Below are positions 34,346 through 45,627 of a stretch of 64,000 nt of DNA, in pieces (positions within the stretch are counted from its first letter, which is position 1; every line of letters begins with the position of its first letter). The position numbers and the translations under genes were made by a program. The stretch comes from Glebionis coronaria (taxonomy: Eukaryota; Streptophyta; Magnoliopsida; Asterales; Asteraceae), in contig CM046876.1 in the NCBI GenBank assembly GCA_025667525.1, positions 81,509,512 to 81,573,511 on the forward strand, read 5' to 3'. The notes below the pieces were generated by a model. It had not been told where the DNA came from, ran no database searches, and saw nothing but the letters and a program-made list of their open reading frames with translations.

Positions 34346-35329
34346 GAAGGAAGTGCAAAAATAATCCGTATGTATGTCGAAAAATCGAATTACATCATTC
34401 GTTAGTTTTTTGGACAACAACCATCCCTCCGATAGTGCGCGGGGCACAATACATCCCTCATGGACTAACGATTCAAATGTCTTTTTCCGTTAAGAATTAA
34501 CAAGTTTTAAAGAGAGGTTATCTTTGTCTTTTTCCTTTTCCAGGGATGTATGATGAACCTTAATATAACTTGTTTCGAAAAAAAAAATATTTTCAAAAAA
34601 GAAAAATTTATTTTCGAAAAAAAAAATTTTATTTTCAAAAAAAAAATTATTTTCGAAAAAAAAGTTTTATTTAAAAAAAAAAGTTAATTTTCGGAATTAT
34701 TTTCGAAATAACTTGTTTCGAATTTTTTTTCATTTTTGATAAAAAAAGGTTTTATCTTTTTCGAAAAAATGGTTTTATCTTTTTCGAAAAAAATAAAAAA
34801 CATTTTTTTCGTAAAAAATTGTTTATTTTTTTTTTTAAAAAGTTTGTTTCGAAAACAAAAGTTAAACTTTTTTAAATAACTTGTTTCGAAACAAAGAATT
34901 TTAAAAAAGTAATTTAATCTTTTTTCGAAAAAGAAATAAAACTTTTTTTCGAAACTAAAACTATTTTTTTCGACAACAAATTTTTTTTTCGAAAATAAAA
35001 CTTTTTCTTTCGAAATTTAAAAAAAAAAATAATTTAAACTTTTTTTTCGAAAATAATTTTTTTTTGAAAATAAAACTTTTTTTTCGATTTTTTTTTGAAA
35101 CAAGTTATTAGAAGGTTCACCATACATCTCTAGAAAAGAAAAAAAAGACAAAGATGCCTTTTTTTAAACCTTGTTAATTCTTAACGAGAAAAACATTTAC
35201 ACCGTTAGTCTATGAGGGATGCACTGTGCCCGACACACTAACGGAGGGATGACTGTTGTAAAAAAAACTAACGAAGGATTTAATTCCATTGTTCGACCAT
35301 ACCACAGGGATGATTTTTACACTTCTCTC
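34346..35329. mobile_element. Mutator-like foldback element, 984 bp
   Basis: Perfect 9-bp duplications TAACAAAAA flank it at 34337-34345 and 35330-35338. The ends start GAAGGAAGTGCAAAAAT and, inverted, GAGAGAAGTGTAAAAAT. Inverted arms of about 240 bp (34346-34590 with 35090-35329) share ATCCCTC, CATCCCTC and TTCGTTAG motifs. The core (about 34580-35090) is AT-rich iterations of TTTTCGAAAA. No transposase. A 9-bp duplication with long terminal repeats is the hallmark of Mutator-like elements. Confidence 0.85.
34575..35095. repeat. TTTTCGAAAA low-complexity core of foldback element
   Basis: Dozens of self-complementary TTCGAA centres set in A- and T-runs, so the core folds on itself as well as carrying the outer arms. 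Confidence 0.85.
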
Positions 35330-35344
35330 TAACAAAAATTAACA

Positions 35345-36990
35345 AGTTATAATTAAGGATATTCACAAGTCTCTCAACGCATATTGGTGGGGAACGGGGT
35401 TAAAGAAATCCAATCCGGTGGTGCACGTGAGAAAGGATGTGCATATCAAAGTTTCGAGGAGGCCTCGAATTCCGTCATTTGGGATTGTTTAATAGATCAC
35501 TTCTCACAAAGCAAGTTTGACGCTTGATCACATGCCCAACAATATTAGCAGCTAGACCCCTTAAGGCACGTTATTTATCAAGATCGAGCTTCTTTGATGA
35601 AAAGATTAGATACCAACCAAGCTATATCTGGCGTACTTTCCTTTAGGTTAAAGATATTGTTCGTAAAGGATGCAAGTGGAATATTGGGAATGGTTGTAGT
35701 CTGAATGTATGGAATGACTTTTGGGTTGATGATCATCGAAATTGGGGTCTGAAACCAAATAATTGTGATGTTGACCAAGTTCGAGATCTATTAAACCTTG
35801 AAGGTGACAGTTGGAATCATGAGCTGTTGTTCTCATTATTTTCGCATAATACTGCAAGCAAGATAGCATGCTGTTTTGTAAGCAAGTCAAAGAATGGTGT
35901 ACTCTATTGGCATAATAATCCAGGAGGACGGTTTTCTTGCAAGTCTGTTTATTTTTTGACACTTGAAGAGGACGAGGACATGGTCCACACTACTACTAAT
36001 GACGTGATTGACTTTTCGCAGGTCGTATGGAAAGCAAGAGTACCCACGAAAGTCAAATTATTTATGTGACGAGCATGGAATAATTTTTTGCCTACCATTG
36101 GCAACCTGCAATCGTGTGGCTCGAATCAAACATCATCTTGTACTCGTTGTGGCGAGACAACATAAAATATTGTACATGACATGTTCAAGTGCTCGGCGGC
36201 AAAAGAGGTATGGAATCGTTGTAATTTCGGCTGCTTTTATGACGCGTAAGGGGCTGACATGTTACGTTTCATGATTTTTGTCAGCTAATTCTTGACAACT
36301 GTCCATTCAAATGGGAGATTTTCTTAATGATAATATGGGGTCTATGGACGAGAAGGAACAAACGATTTCATGGCCAATTAAATGGTAAGGATGGGAACGT
36401 CGAAGCTATAGCGAGACTGGTGTTATCTGACCATCAAATGGGAAATAACAAAGAAATCACCAGTAGATCACATAACACTCATATGGGCGTGTGGATGAGG
36501 CCAGGCGTTGATCACATAAGTTAATTGTGATGTTGCATAGGAAAAAAAGTCTAGAAAAGCGGGTTTAGATTTTGTAGCCCGCGACCACAATGGCGAAGTC
36601 TTATTTTCTGGCGCTCGATTACATTGTTATGCAAGCTCTCCATTGTAAGCCGAAGCAAAAGCTGTTTACTGGGCTATGACTCATGTGCTCGATAGAGGAT
36701 ACTCAAGGGTTATTTTCGAGACGAATTCATTATGTCTGGTTAAGGCTCTCCAAAATAAAGTCATGCTGCTACAAATTACGAGCCTCTTTTCGGACATATT
36801 ATCCCACTCTTTAGCCTTCCACATTTGTATCTGGTCTTTTGTTAAACGGGAGGGAAATATGGCAACTCATATTATTGCTTCGTTGGCGTTGGCTTGTCTT
36901 AATGAGATTATGTTAGACAATAGTGTTCCAGGTGATGTAAATGTTTGGATCGTTAGAGATAAATATGTACTCTTGTCTAACATTATCTAA
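35345..36990 (+). pseudogene. LINE 3' half: RT tail, zf-RVT, RNase H; degenerate
   Basis: A chain of frames on the plus strand matches plant non-LTR retrotransposon ORF2. It begins with an RT C-terminal tail (NAYWWGTGLKK), then KGCKWNIGNGCSLNVWND-like sequence (about 35660-35730), CKSVYF and VVWKARVPTKVKLFM (35930-36068), a Cys/His zf-RVT segment (about 36100-36215), and an RNase H domain (about 36560-36960: FVARDHNGEV, ETNSLCLVKALQNK, VKREGNMATHIIASLA). Several stops and frame changes occur. It is 5' truncated, as LINEs usually are. A poly-A tail was not clear. Confidence 0.8.
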
Positions 36991-38779
36991 AAGTGGGTGT
37001 TGCATATATCGAGAAAAAACCTATTCTATAATAAATTTACTCTTCGCGACCTTAAATTGGATGTAACCCGTGTCACACCCGCCTGCCATGTCGGTACGCC
37101 CCTGGTTTTAATGAGCGTATGTAAAACACTAAATTTGTCACTCGATGAATCTTTTACATTTAATATTTTTTTCTGAATTTTAAACAAGTATTATTACCTT
37201 TTCACTTTTACGTTTTTAGATGTTCTTTTGACCATTTTAACATGCGTCCATTTAGCCCACGCTTATTTAACTTGCCGTCCGTTTTATCCGTCACTCATTT
37301 AGCATGTCGTTCGTTTTGTCCTCCGTCCGACCCGCCCATTTACTACCTCTAAATTATTACTATTATCGTGTTTTATTCTATTTTACACAATAAATTTTAA
37401 TTTTATAATATTTATAAAATTAGTGAAAAATCGTGATATTATATGAGCTTCGACTCTTACCAGTATAACAACTCTAAACCTACTAAAACTAAAAATATAA
37501 ATAATAACCATGTCACCATAAAAATAACGTGTCGCAATATCTTCAAGCACAAACTTTCAAAGATCAAAAGTCTCCATAAAATAGTCAAGTTCATATAGAA
37601 TTACTCGATTGTTTATTAACTTATCATATATTTTGGAAGTATTAAGGTGCTTAATTTGATGTGTGGCAGGTGACCTATATATATTCCACGTATCTTTGTA
37701 TTTCATGCATTCATACACGTAGTACTAAACAAACTAGAAATGCCACGTTAATTAAAATATGTTCGTATAACGTAAGACCAGACACAATTTTGGACTTATG
37801 TTGTTTGATTCTTTTGTACATATACCAACAAAAATCACGAAGCTGGTATCTTTTGAAGAGAACAGGAATCAAGACTGAGAATGTGACGTATAAAATGAAA
37901 TATACTTGTACCGTGGAGCTTATTTCACATGCTATCAAAATACAAGGGCGAGTTTGATATGTTTTTATATTTTGGAGCGATACACCCAAATGTTCTAAAA
38001 TCCGGTTTGACCCGACTGATTCAACCAGTTGAACCGATTTTTGTTGAAAAAAGGGTTCAAATTAAATAGAGTCTTATATTTTTGAAACCCCATTAGATTG
38101 ACGGACGGGTTAAATCGATAATTGAATGACTCGATTGGGTTGATTTGATGGTCGGACCAATGACCTGATGATCAGGATGATGAGTATTTAAATTGTAAAT
38201 TTTTTTATAAATTAATAATTCATCTATTTATGAAGTTTAAGTGTATTCTATTTTTTAAATTTTAAAAAATAATAGGGATTTTTTTCATAAATAGTATAAA
38301 TTTGTTGTTTGGTTAAATAAATATCAATTTGAAATCGAACGTTTACTTATGTCTATTTAATTTTTTTTATTTTGTTCATGGGTTTTTATTTTAACATTAG
38401 TAAGACTATTAATTTTATTTTTCAAGCACGATATAATTGTTAGACGAAAATCAAAGTAGAAGCAGGAATGAATCGAGCTGTAGGCATGTAAGAGAGTAAA
38501 TTTCATATTTCGTCTTTGTAATTTACACACAATCGCACATTTTGTCTTTTTGTTTGAATAAGTGAACAGAGCGTCCATGTGTTTGTCACACAATCGCACA
38601 TTTCTTCCTTTTTATAACCAACGTTAGATATGTAATGTTAATAATTACACTTTAGCGCTGCTCGTCAAAGAACTTTTGCAACATACATCCTCAGTATCAC
38701 CCTCTTCTTCCCCTGTCTATATTGCAATTTTACCTCCTTAAACAGGAAAGTTTTTGCTTCCCTGATTTATCTTATATTG
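36991..38779. other. AT-rich intergenic DNA, no gene seen
   Basis: 37990-38175 has repeat-like text of the ACCCGACTGATTCAACCAG and AACCGATTTTTG kind that recurs in plant dispersed repeats. 38500-38600 contains ACAATCGCACATTT twice. Short open frames (for example 37661-37957) show no recognisable domain. Confidence 0.4.
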
Positions 38780-38825
38780 GTATAGATGTTTTCAATGAAA
38801 AACATGTTGTTAACTATCAAGAACC

Positions 38826-38843
38826 AAGTAAGAAAGAAAAACA
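38826..38843. repeat. Left target-site duplication of SINE
   Basis: AAGTAAGAAAGAAAAACA; its partner at 39144-39161 differs at one base. Confidence 0.85.
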
Positions 38844-39143
38844 TGTAGTCTAGCTCAGTTGTAAATGAAGTCTAACTCAGTTGGATGGATGTATTTGGTT
38901 ATAGTCTTCATGTAGGGGAGGTCAGGGGTTCGACTCCTGTCATTCCCCATGTGGGGGATTTTCCCAGAATTGGCAGCCGAGTTTGAATCCTATCGCAATG
39001 TCTTGAAGCCCCTTAATGGGAAACTGGATGGCTAGCATGTGGGTTGATATTCTCTTTGTGGGATGATTCGAACTCGGGTTGAGAGACTTGGTGCCTCGGT
39101 GACACGCAAGATACTCCGCTACACCAAACTACCGTTCAAAAAA
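38844..39143 (+). mobile_element. tRNA-derived SINE, 300 bp
   Basis: The head has an A-box-like TAACTCAGTTGGATGG (about 38873-38888) and a B-box GGGGTTCGACTCC (about 38925-38937). The body ends in a short A-run (TTCAAAAAA) and is flanked by an 18-bp duplication with one mismatch, as made by LINE-type target-primed insertion. It interrupts a copia gag reading frame. The distal part (39060-39135), read on the minus strand, again looks tRNA-like (GAGTTCGAATC). Confidence 0.85.
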
Positions 39144-39161
39144 AAGTTAGAAAGAAAAACA
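39144..39161. repeat. Right target-site duplication of SINE
   Basis: AAGTTAGAAAGAAAAACA, one mismatch to 38826-38843. Confidence 0.85.
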
Positions 39162-40000
39162 ATATACAGTTAAGGTCTTTAATGGTCCACCAATCATAGA
39201 GGACTAGGTGTTAAGTGATGATGAACCTAAGGTTGAAAAGCCCAAAGTATAACATAAAACAGTTAAGTCTATCTTTGAAAAAAAAAGGTTGTAAAAACTA
39301 AGTCTGCTAGAAAAACTGTCAAAGGTATTAGGTCTAACAGACAATACAATCACACTCTTAGAGGAAATAAAAGAAACTAGAATAACAAAATATCTCAGAA
39401 TCTAGGAAGTAACTTTGTGATGTTTAACAAATCTAGTTATGTGTGTGGAAGTTTTGAGCACTTAGAGTATAATTGCCATATAAAACGTTTTCAAATCAAA
39501 AGATGGTAAAACCCGTTTGGAAACATGCTCAAAGGATGAATCACAAATTTTTTTTTTTTAAAAAGACTCATCCAAATCCTTTAAGGAGCATGGTTCCAAG
39601 GGTAGTACTATTAAGGTCTGGCCTAAAATTGTTAATGGTGCCAGGCAAGTTAATATTGCTCCCTCAAAACCAACTGTGAATGGTGCTAAATCATTGTCAA
39701 ATCTTTCTAAACCAACACCTTTAAAAGTTTGAGGCCTATTTAAAAGAAAAAAAATTAAATAACAGCAATGTTTGTCAAAAATTTAATACTGCTAATGGAA
39801 AAACTGTTAATATCGTTGCGCAAAAAGCAGTAGTTAATGTTCTTAAGGGAAAATTAGGCAATGTTGTTAGGGGAAGATTGAGCAATGTTGTTAAAGCCTC
39901 ATATTGTTGGGTTTAGAGACCAAATATACCATTTTTAGACCATGAATCCAAACACAACAGTGCATCAATGATCTTAAAAAGGTTTCACTATGTTGATGCA

Positions 40001-43000
40001 TGATGAGACTGCTTTTATACATAGTCCAATCGTCCATAACAGGCTTTAAATGCATAAAATATCATAAAAATGGCCAAATATATGCTTGTGTTTGTTACTT
40101 GTGTATTTTAGGTACGGATATTGAGAAAATGACAAAAGATCACAAGAATCATGCAAAAACGAATACGGGAAACGAAGCCGCACAATGAACCAAGCCCTAA
40201 TGAAGATTTTCAAGAAAAAACCCTTGAAGATTTGAAGATTACGCAAGAAGGTTCCTCCAATATTGAAGAATTGACACTTTAAACCCTTGTATCTTCATAA
40301 TTACAAGATTGGTCCCTAAAGTTTGTCAAAATTACAAAAATGACCCTTAACTTTGAAGAAATGGCAAAAATGGTCTCTAATTAATCATGAATTGTCAATT
40401 TCAGTCCTCCAGGAAGTCAAACATACAAGTCAAGACCATCATCTATGAAGAAAATGCCAAAATAACCCTTCAAGAATCAAGAATTGGCAAGAAATACCCC
40501 TGAAAATACTTTGGAAAAGTATTTGGGGCAAAAGTGTAAAAAGTGAAACTTCAAATACAAAGGAAAACGGATTTTGGTTATTTAAACATCAAGTGAAAAG
40601 AGAAAGGAAGATAAGGGGCTAAAATGGGCAGACATCAAAGATACCTTAACCAGTAGTGGGGTGACACGTGCCCCACTACCACTTTTCCACCAATCAGCTC
40701 TCACCATGACGCCACATCATTTCCCACTCCCACCAGCCATATCTAACTTAATTAAATAAGTTAATTAAGGCGCCTAACATGTTATTAAATCCTAAACCTG
40801 ATCAAACACACCCACTATTCACGTTATGAACACATTTGGGTTTTCCTAATTTTGTTGTAATTAGGCCACCAAATGCTCCAGATTTATGATTAAGCATACC
40901 TTAATCACAACCCAACCTTAAAAACACATGCCACATCAACCATGAACCCCACAAGAGATTCCCCTGCTACACTTTGGAGCAAACTGCCAAAACCTTGACA
41001 GCCATCCAACGCCCAAGGTTTCTGCTTACTTTCTAAGCTCTTTGTGAGCCCTTGATGCAATTCCACACTTTACAACTCCACAAAACGCCAAGGTTCAGTC
41101 ACATGGTCTTCAAGATATTCAAAATCCTCAAGGGCATAATAGGACTTCTACATCATTAGGGTTTACGTTTTTATGATTTCTAGACACTCCTTGTAGCCTA
41201 TAAAAGGCATAGGACTCATTAGTTTGTAGTTGCTATTGATTTTTCCTTTGTTCAAGTTCTGTAAATCCTTGTTCATTATTTAATGAAAAGTGTTTAAATC
41301 TTTGAAGAGAAACCAAGTGCCAATCTTATTTACTGCTTGATATTGTTTAGTGTTTGCTAAACTTGAATCTTAAAACGTGTTTTCAAGGAATGTGCAAGAA
41401 ATTGCATATTTTCCTAAAATCTTGATATTTTGCTAAGTTCTTGGTACACCTTGGAATTTTTGGGCTATAAGTGGATCATAGCATCCTGATATTGTGATAT
41501 CAAGGTGTTGTGAGGGTTATAACTTGGGGATAATCAAGTGTGGGGTACAAGAGTTGCATTAATCAAGGAGTTGTCACTTTTTGATTTTGATATTTTTGCT
41601 TCTAACTTTGTTCCATCTTAGCAGCTTGATATTGGAAGCTTGTGCTTGTTCTTGCTAGCACATCAGCTCAAACATACGTGGGTGTGGATGTACATCCATG
41701 AGGATTGAACCCTTAATCCCAAAATCTGATAAAAATCTGGATATTTGTGATATTTGAGTTCTGCTTATGTATGTGTTGTTCTTGGGCTCCAAATCTTGTT
41801 GATTCTGTTTATGTTTGATGTTTTGATGCTTATGTATGCATGTGCTAACCCTAATCATACTTTTGATTTGAAAATCTTGATTTGAAAATATAAAAGGGTG
41901 TTTGGGTTAACCTGTTTGAGATCATAGATTGTTATTGTGTTGTTGGAAAGTGTTGTTCATAGTTGGTATCTGTTATTCACTTGGTTGTGTGCTAAAACCT
42001 GCAAGTTTTCAGCTTTGTAACCTCAAATTAAAGATTGTGCCATATCTCACTTGCTTTGACTGATTTTGACCTAAAATTTTGGAAATACCTAGAGTATATG
42101 CATGTTTAGGGTTAAAAGGTGTTAAATCAAAGTTTGTGTAACCTGATAACAAGATTTGAGTGTTCAAAATTGGCTTGGGGGTCAAGTATATCAGCAAAGT
42201 GAAAAATCTGCTTGTTTAGTGTTCATCAGTAACTATTTTGTGCTTGAATCTTGATTTAGGCCTTGAACCAATGCATGTAACTTGTTAATTTATGTTCATT
42301 TGAATTAAATATAGCTTGTGTATGCTTTTGGTGCAATTTGGTTGGCTGAATTTTGCTAAAACAACTTATTAAATTCATAACTGCTTGTTGTTCATGTCTG
42401 TGTGAGGTCTGGTGATCTTTTGAATTAACTGCACTGATTGGCTGTTTGTAATTGTGTTTTTGTGATTGATTTTGACTCCTTATGATTAACTGATCATTTG
42501 GGTGCCTTTGTTAACTTGAATCCACAAAAAAGCCACAAAAGACAAAAAGTCAAGAAAGTCAAGCAGTGGGAAAAGTTCCCACTGCTCAACCCCCAAAACT
42601 AGCCCCTGCTAGTGTTAATTCTGATTCATCTTATTCATAAGCCAAATTGGCTTATCCAGACTTGCAACAACTTACTTTTTGTAATAGATCTTCCTCATTT
42701 GACCCATTTATTTGATCTGGAGCTTATCAGACCTTGGCTTTGACTTTTTACTAGAAAACTCATAAAGTTGACTTTTAATTAAGTGCTTATTTGCTTATTT
42801 AAGCTTATTGAGTGTGCTTATTGGAAAACTTTTTGATTATTAAGCTTAGTTAAGTCATTTAAAAGCTTTTGAAAGTTGAATCAGCTCTTGGGGTGGCCTA
42901 GAACTCGAAAAAGACTATTTTGTCGTTTTGTGAAGATAGCTTTTAGCTTATTCAGGCTTATTCCTTGTGCTTTTCCAATGTTCTTTTTACAGATCTCTTA

Positions 43001-44067
43001 AGTAACTCAAAAGAAGCTTGTGTGTCAAATTTGAGCTTATGGCATCAGCTTATAGCTTAATGGGCCAAAAAGACCATTAAGAATAAGTTGCTTTGAAATA
43101 AGCTAGCTTAAACACATTTTCAGCTTTTGGGCCTTCAAAGTTTTGTTCTTAAAATCGAATTTTAAGTCAGATAGGAGCTTTTGGGCTTATTTGGACAACA
43201 TTTTTTTATTGGGCCTTAAATAGCCCATTAAGGGGTCTGTTTGGACTTTTAGCCCATTTCTAGGCCCTATAGGGGTATTTTTGTAATTTCAACTTCATTT
43301 CTGTATTTCTTAGGTTAAAATAAGCTATTTTGCAACTTTTTAGAATTTTTTTAAAGTTTGGATTTTTATTAATATTTTATTATTATTTTATTATTAAAAA
43401 TTAAAATTTAGATTTTTCAAGATTTCATTTTTCTTAGTTCAAATACATTAAGTTAGGAATTTTACAATTTTTAGAATATTTTTATTGTCATTAGATTAAT
43501 TTTTATAATTATTTTAAGTTTAAATAGTTTTTAATTGTTTTTAAATAGTTTTAGTTAATTTTAAAATTTCCAAAAAGAGTTATAAATTTCGTTAAGTCAT
43601 TTTAGAGGTTTACGATAGAAAAAATCTCATTTTGGGCTTTTTGTTAATTAAATTGATTTTTTGGGCTTTAATTAGCATTAAAAAATTATTATTTAATTAA
43701 ATGAAAGGTTTGAGTGATTTTTAATTTTTTGTAAACTCTAATTACATTTTTTAGAATTTATTGCAATTTTCTAGGAATTTTTAGGGTAAAATTTTAATTT
43801 TGTCACTTTTTACGGTATTACGTGTACGACTCTTCGTCTTAGTTTTAATCCACAATCGTAACCGTCATTCTCCTCTAATCTCTCTTCTATTTTCTTTCTC
43901 ATTAATATAATCACAAAAGTTAATCATCTCTTAGCACAACACACTTGCCTCCTTTGGAAACGAACTTGAACTTCATTGGTCATTAGTGCTTGGTTTTCCT
44001 AAACCGACACTTGATACATTCCCTATTTTGCTCTCTTTTCCTAAAGAGTGGTAAAAACACTACATCA
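40001..44067 (+). repeat. 5' LTR of Athila 2
   Basis: 4,067 bp from TGATGAG to CTACATCA next to the PBS. Its first ~150 bp are clearly similar to the Athila 1 LTR. It lacks the tRNA-like module and GTTGCGCCGCAAC cluster of Athila 1. Contains a 25-nt hairpin at 42562-42586 and a TTCCCCTGCTA motif near 40955. Confidence 0.88.
42562..42586. repeat. Perfect hairpin in Athila 2 LTR
   Basis: Arms AGCAGTGGGAA and TTCCCACTGCT with a 3-nt loop. Followed closely by CTAGCCCCTGCTAG. Confidence 0.85.
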
Positions 44068-44070
44068 TTT

Positions 44071-44088
44071 TGGCGCCGCTGCCGGGGA
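44071..44088 (+). promoter_or_regulatory. Primer binding site of Athila 2
   Basis: TGGCGCCGCTGCCGGGGA, three bases after the LTR end, identical to that of Athila 1. Confidence 0.93.
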
Positions 44089-44817
44089 GACATGTTGTGT
44101 TTTAATTTGGAAATTGTTGTTTTTATATATAGCCATAATATCTATTTGTATTAGTAGCACTCTACTAATACGTATTATCGGATTTCGTTTTTTGTGTGAA
44201 TACTATTACTATATTGTATACGTAGAACAATAAATTCACAAGTACTCCAAAAGTTTGAAAACACAACCTTGATTGGGAGGTCATTACTCAATCATTGTAT
44301 TCGAATCTCAAACAAGAAATCAAAGGCAAAAATAGATAAATACTTTCGTGAAGCTCGATTTTGAAAAATACAAACTATAAGGTGGGTATAAGGCGGGTAT
44401 TATAAAATATACCCTAAGGAAAAAGGCTCTTAAGTGCTTCGCGCCGCCTCGTTTCCCCGCTTGCTTGTGAGTATTTTGAGATTGAAAGCCAATCAAGGGT
44501 TTTGCCGCGCAAAGTATTATCTAAGTATCATATATATTTTCTTGGTTTCATTTGATTAAACCCTCTTGAACGTTTTGGTGTTCCACCAACGTTCTAAAGT
44601 CATCGAAGGCGTTCACTTCACGTGATCGTTTTCATTCCTTGAGGCTTCTTTAATCAAGAGATTTGATTAAGGAGGAGATTTGTAGATTTTGGTCTATTTA
44701 ATACAATCACAAAAATCCAAAAAAAGTAAAAACAATCAAAAACCACAAAAAAATTGGAAAAATACAAAACACCAAAAAGAATCTTCTTTGCTCATCCCCA
44801 CGTTGTATGTGACGTTT
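44089..44817 (+). other. Athila 2 leader
   Basis: Non-coding leader between PBS and gag, similar to the Athila 1 leader. Confidence 0.7.
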
Positions 44818-45627
44818 ATGCACACTCGTAACCAAGCAAGACGTGCACGTAAACGTAGAAACCGAAAGGAGTCAACACCTACTCCTAATCTTTCTAGTGA
44901 GGAATCTCCTATTGACGAACCTATCGTAAGAGAAGAACCAACCATGGCGAATCGAACTATGATGGAGTTACTTCAAGCACCCACCGAGGGTTAGGAGAGG
45001 CTATTTTGATTCCCGCTATCCTTGCGGAGAATTTTGAAGTGAAAACGGGTTTGTTGTCAATGATCCAAAACAACAAATTCCGTGGTGATGAAAAGGACAA
45101 CCCGCACAACCATATCCGCCAATTCAATCGTCTTACCGCCACATGCAAATTTAAGAATGTTGCTAATGACTCGATTAAGATGATGCTTTTTCCGTATTCC
45201 TTAGCGGGGACCGCTAAAATTTGGTTAGAGAAAGAGCCACCTAATTCCATATTGACGTGGAAGGATCTCGTTTCTAAGTTTGTGAACCAATTTTTCCCGC
45301 CCTCTAAGACTACGCATTTGAAAAACGAGATTTCAAAGTTTTCACAAGAATTTATTGAGAGTTTTTCAACGGCTTGGAATAGGATTAATGAAATGTTACA
45401 TGAATGTCCTCATCACGGTTTTTCGGACTTGCATCAAATTGACACGTTTTACAATGGACTAAATGATCATGAAAGGGATTATCTAAATGCCGCCGCGGGT
45501 GGTAATTTTTTTGTGTAAAACGGTTGAGGAAGCGTTGTGGATAGTTACTAAGGTGTATAGTCCTCGTAACACATCGAGTGTTCGTAAGGCTTCGTCTTCG
45601 GCTTCACCTTCTTTGTCCAATACCATC
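44818..45627 (+). pseudogene. Athila 2 gag, frameshifted and truncated
   Basis: Starts MHTRNQARRARKRRN, parallel to Athila 1 gag. Open to 44994, where an indel near ELLQAPTEG shifts the frame. The gag core continues from 45006 (IPAILAENFEVKTGLLSMIQ onward), with near-identity to Athila 1 over about 165 residues. A second shift at AGGNFF, next to a T-run near 45510, precedes a third segment with TKVYSPRNTSSV. Gypsy D cuts it at 45628. It cannot give a full gag. Confidence 0.9.

Larger units (their letters stand above)
38780..40000 (+). pseudogene. Copia gag remnant, plus strand, interrupted by a SINE
   Basis: Decayed gag of another copia element, related in style to copia A. Recognisable are a VFNGPPIIED segment (after 39170), a zinc knuckle VCGSFEHLEYNC (about 39440-39476), FQNQKMVKPVWKHAQRMNHK (39488-39550) and, near 39830-40000, a GRLSNVVKASYCWV-like segment. 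Stops and frame changes are frequent. A SINE sits at 38844-39143, and the frame continues across it if the insertion and one duplication copy are ignored. Athila 2 truncates the remnant at 40001. The upstream limit is unclear. Confidence 0.75.
40001..45627 (+). mobile_element. Athila 2: 5' part of an Athila-like element, plus strand
   Basis: Begins TGATGAGACTGCTTTTATAC, the same LTR start as Athila 1 (read on its sense strand), and has the same PBS, leader and gag. Cut at 45628 by gypsy D; the rest would lie beyond the right edge. More diverged and frameshifted, hence older than Athila 1. Confidence 0.9.

Noticed and set aside
37661..37989. Opposed ORFs of 98 and 92 codons
   Set aside because: Mutually overlapping, AT-rich and without any recognisable motif.
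38868..38945. tRNA gene
   Set aside because: Part of a 300-bp unit with A-tail and target duplication, so a SINE.
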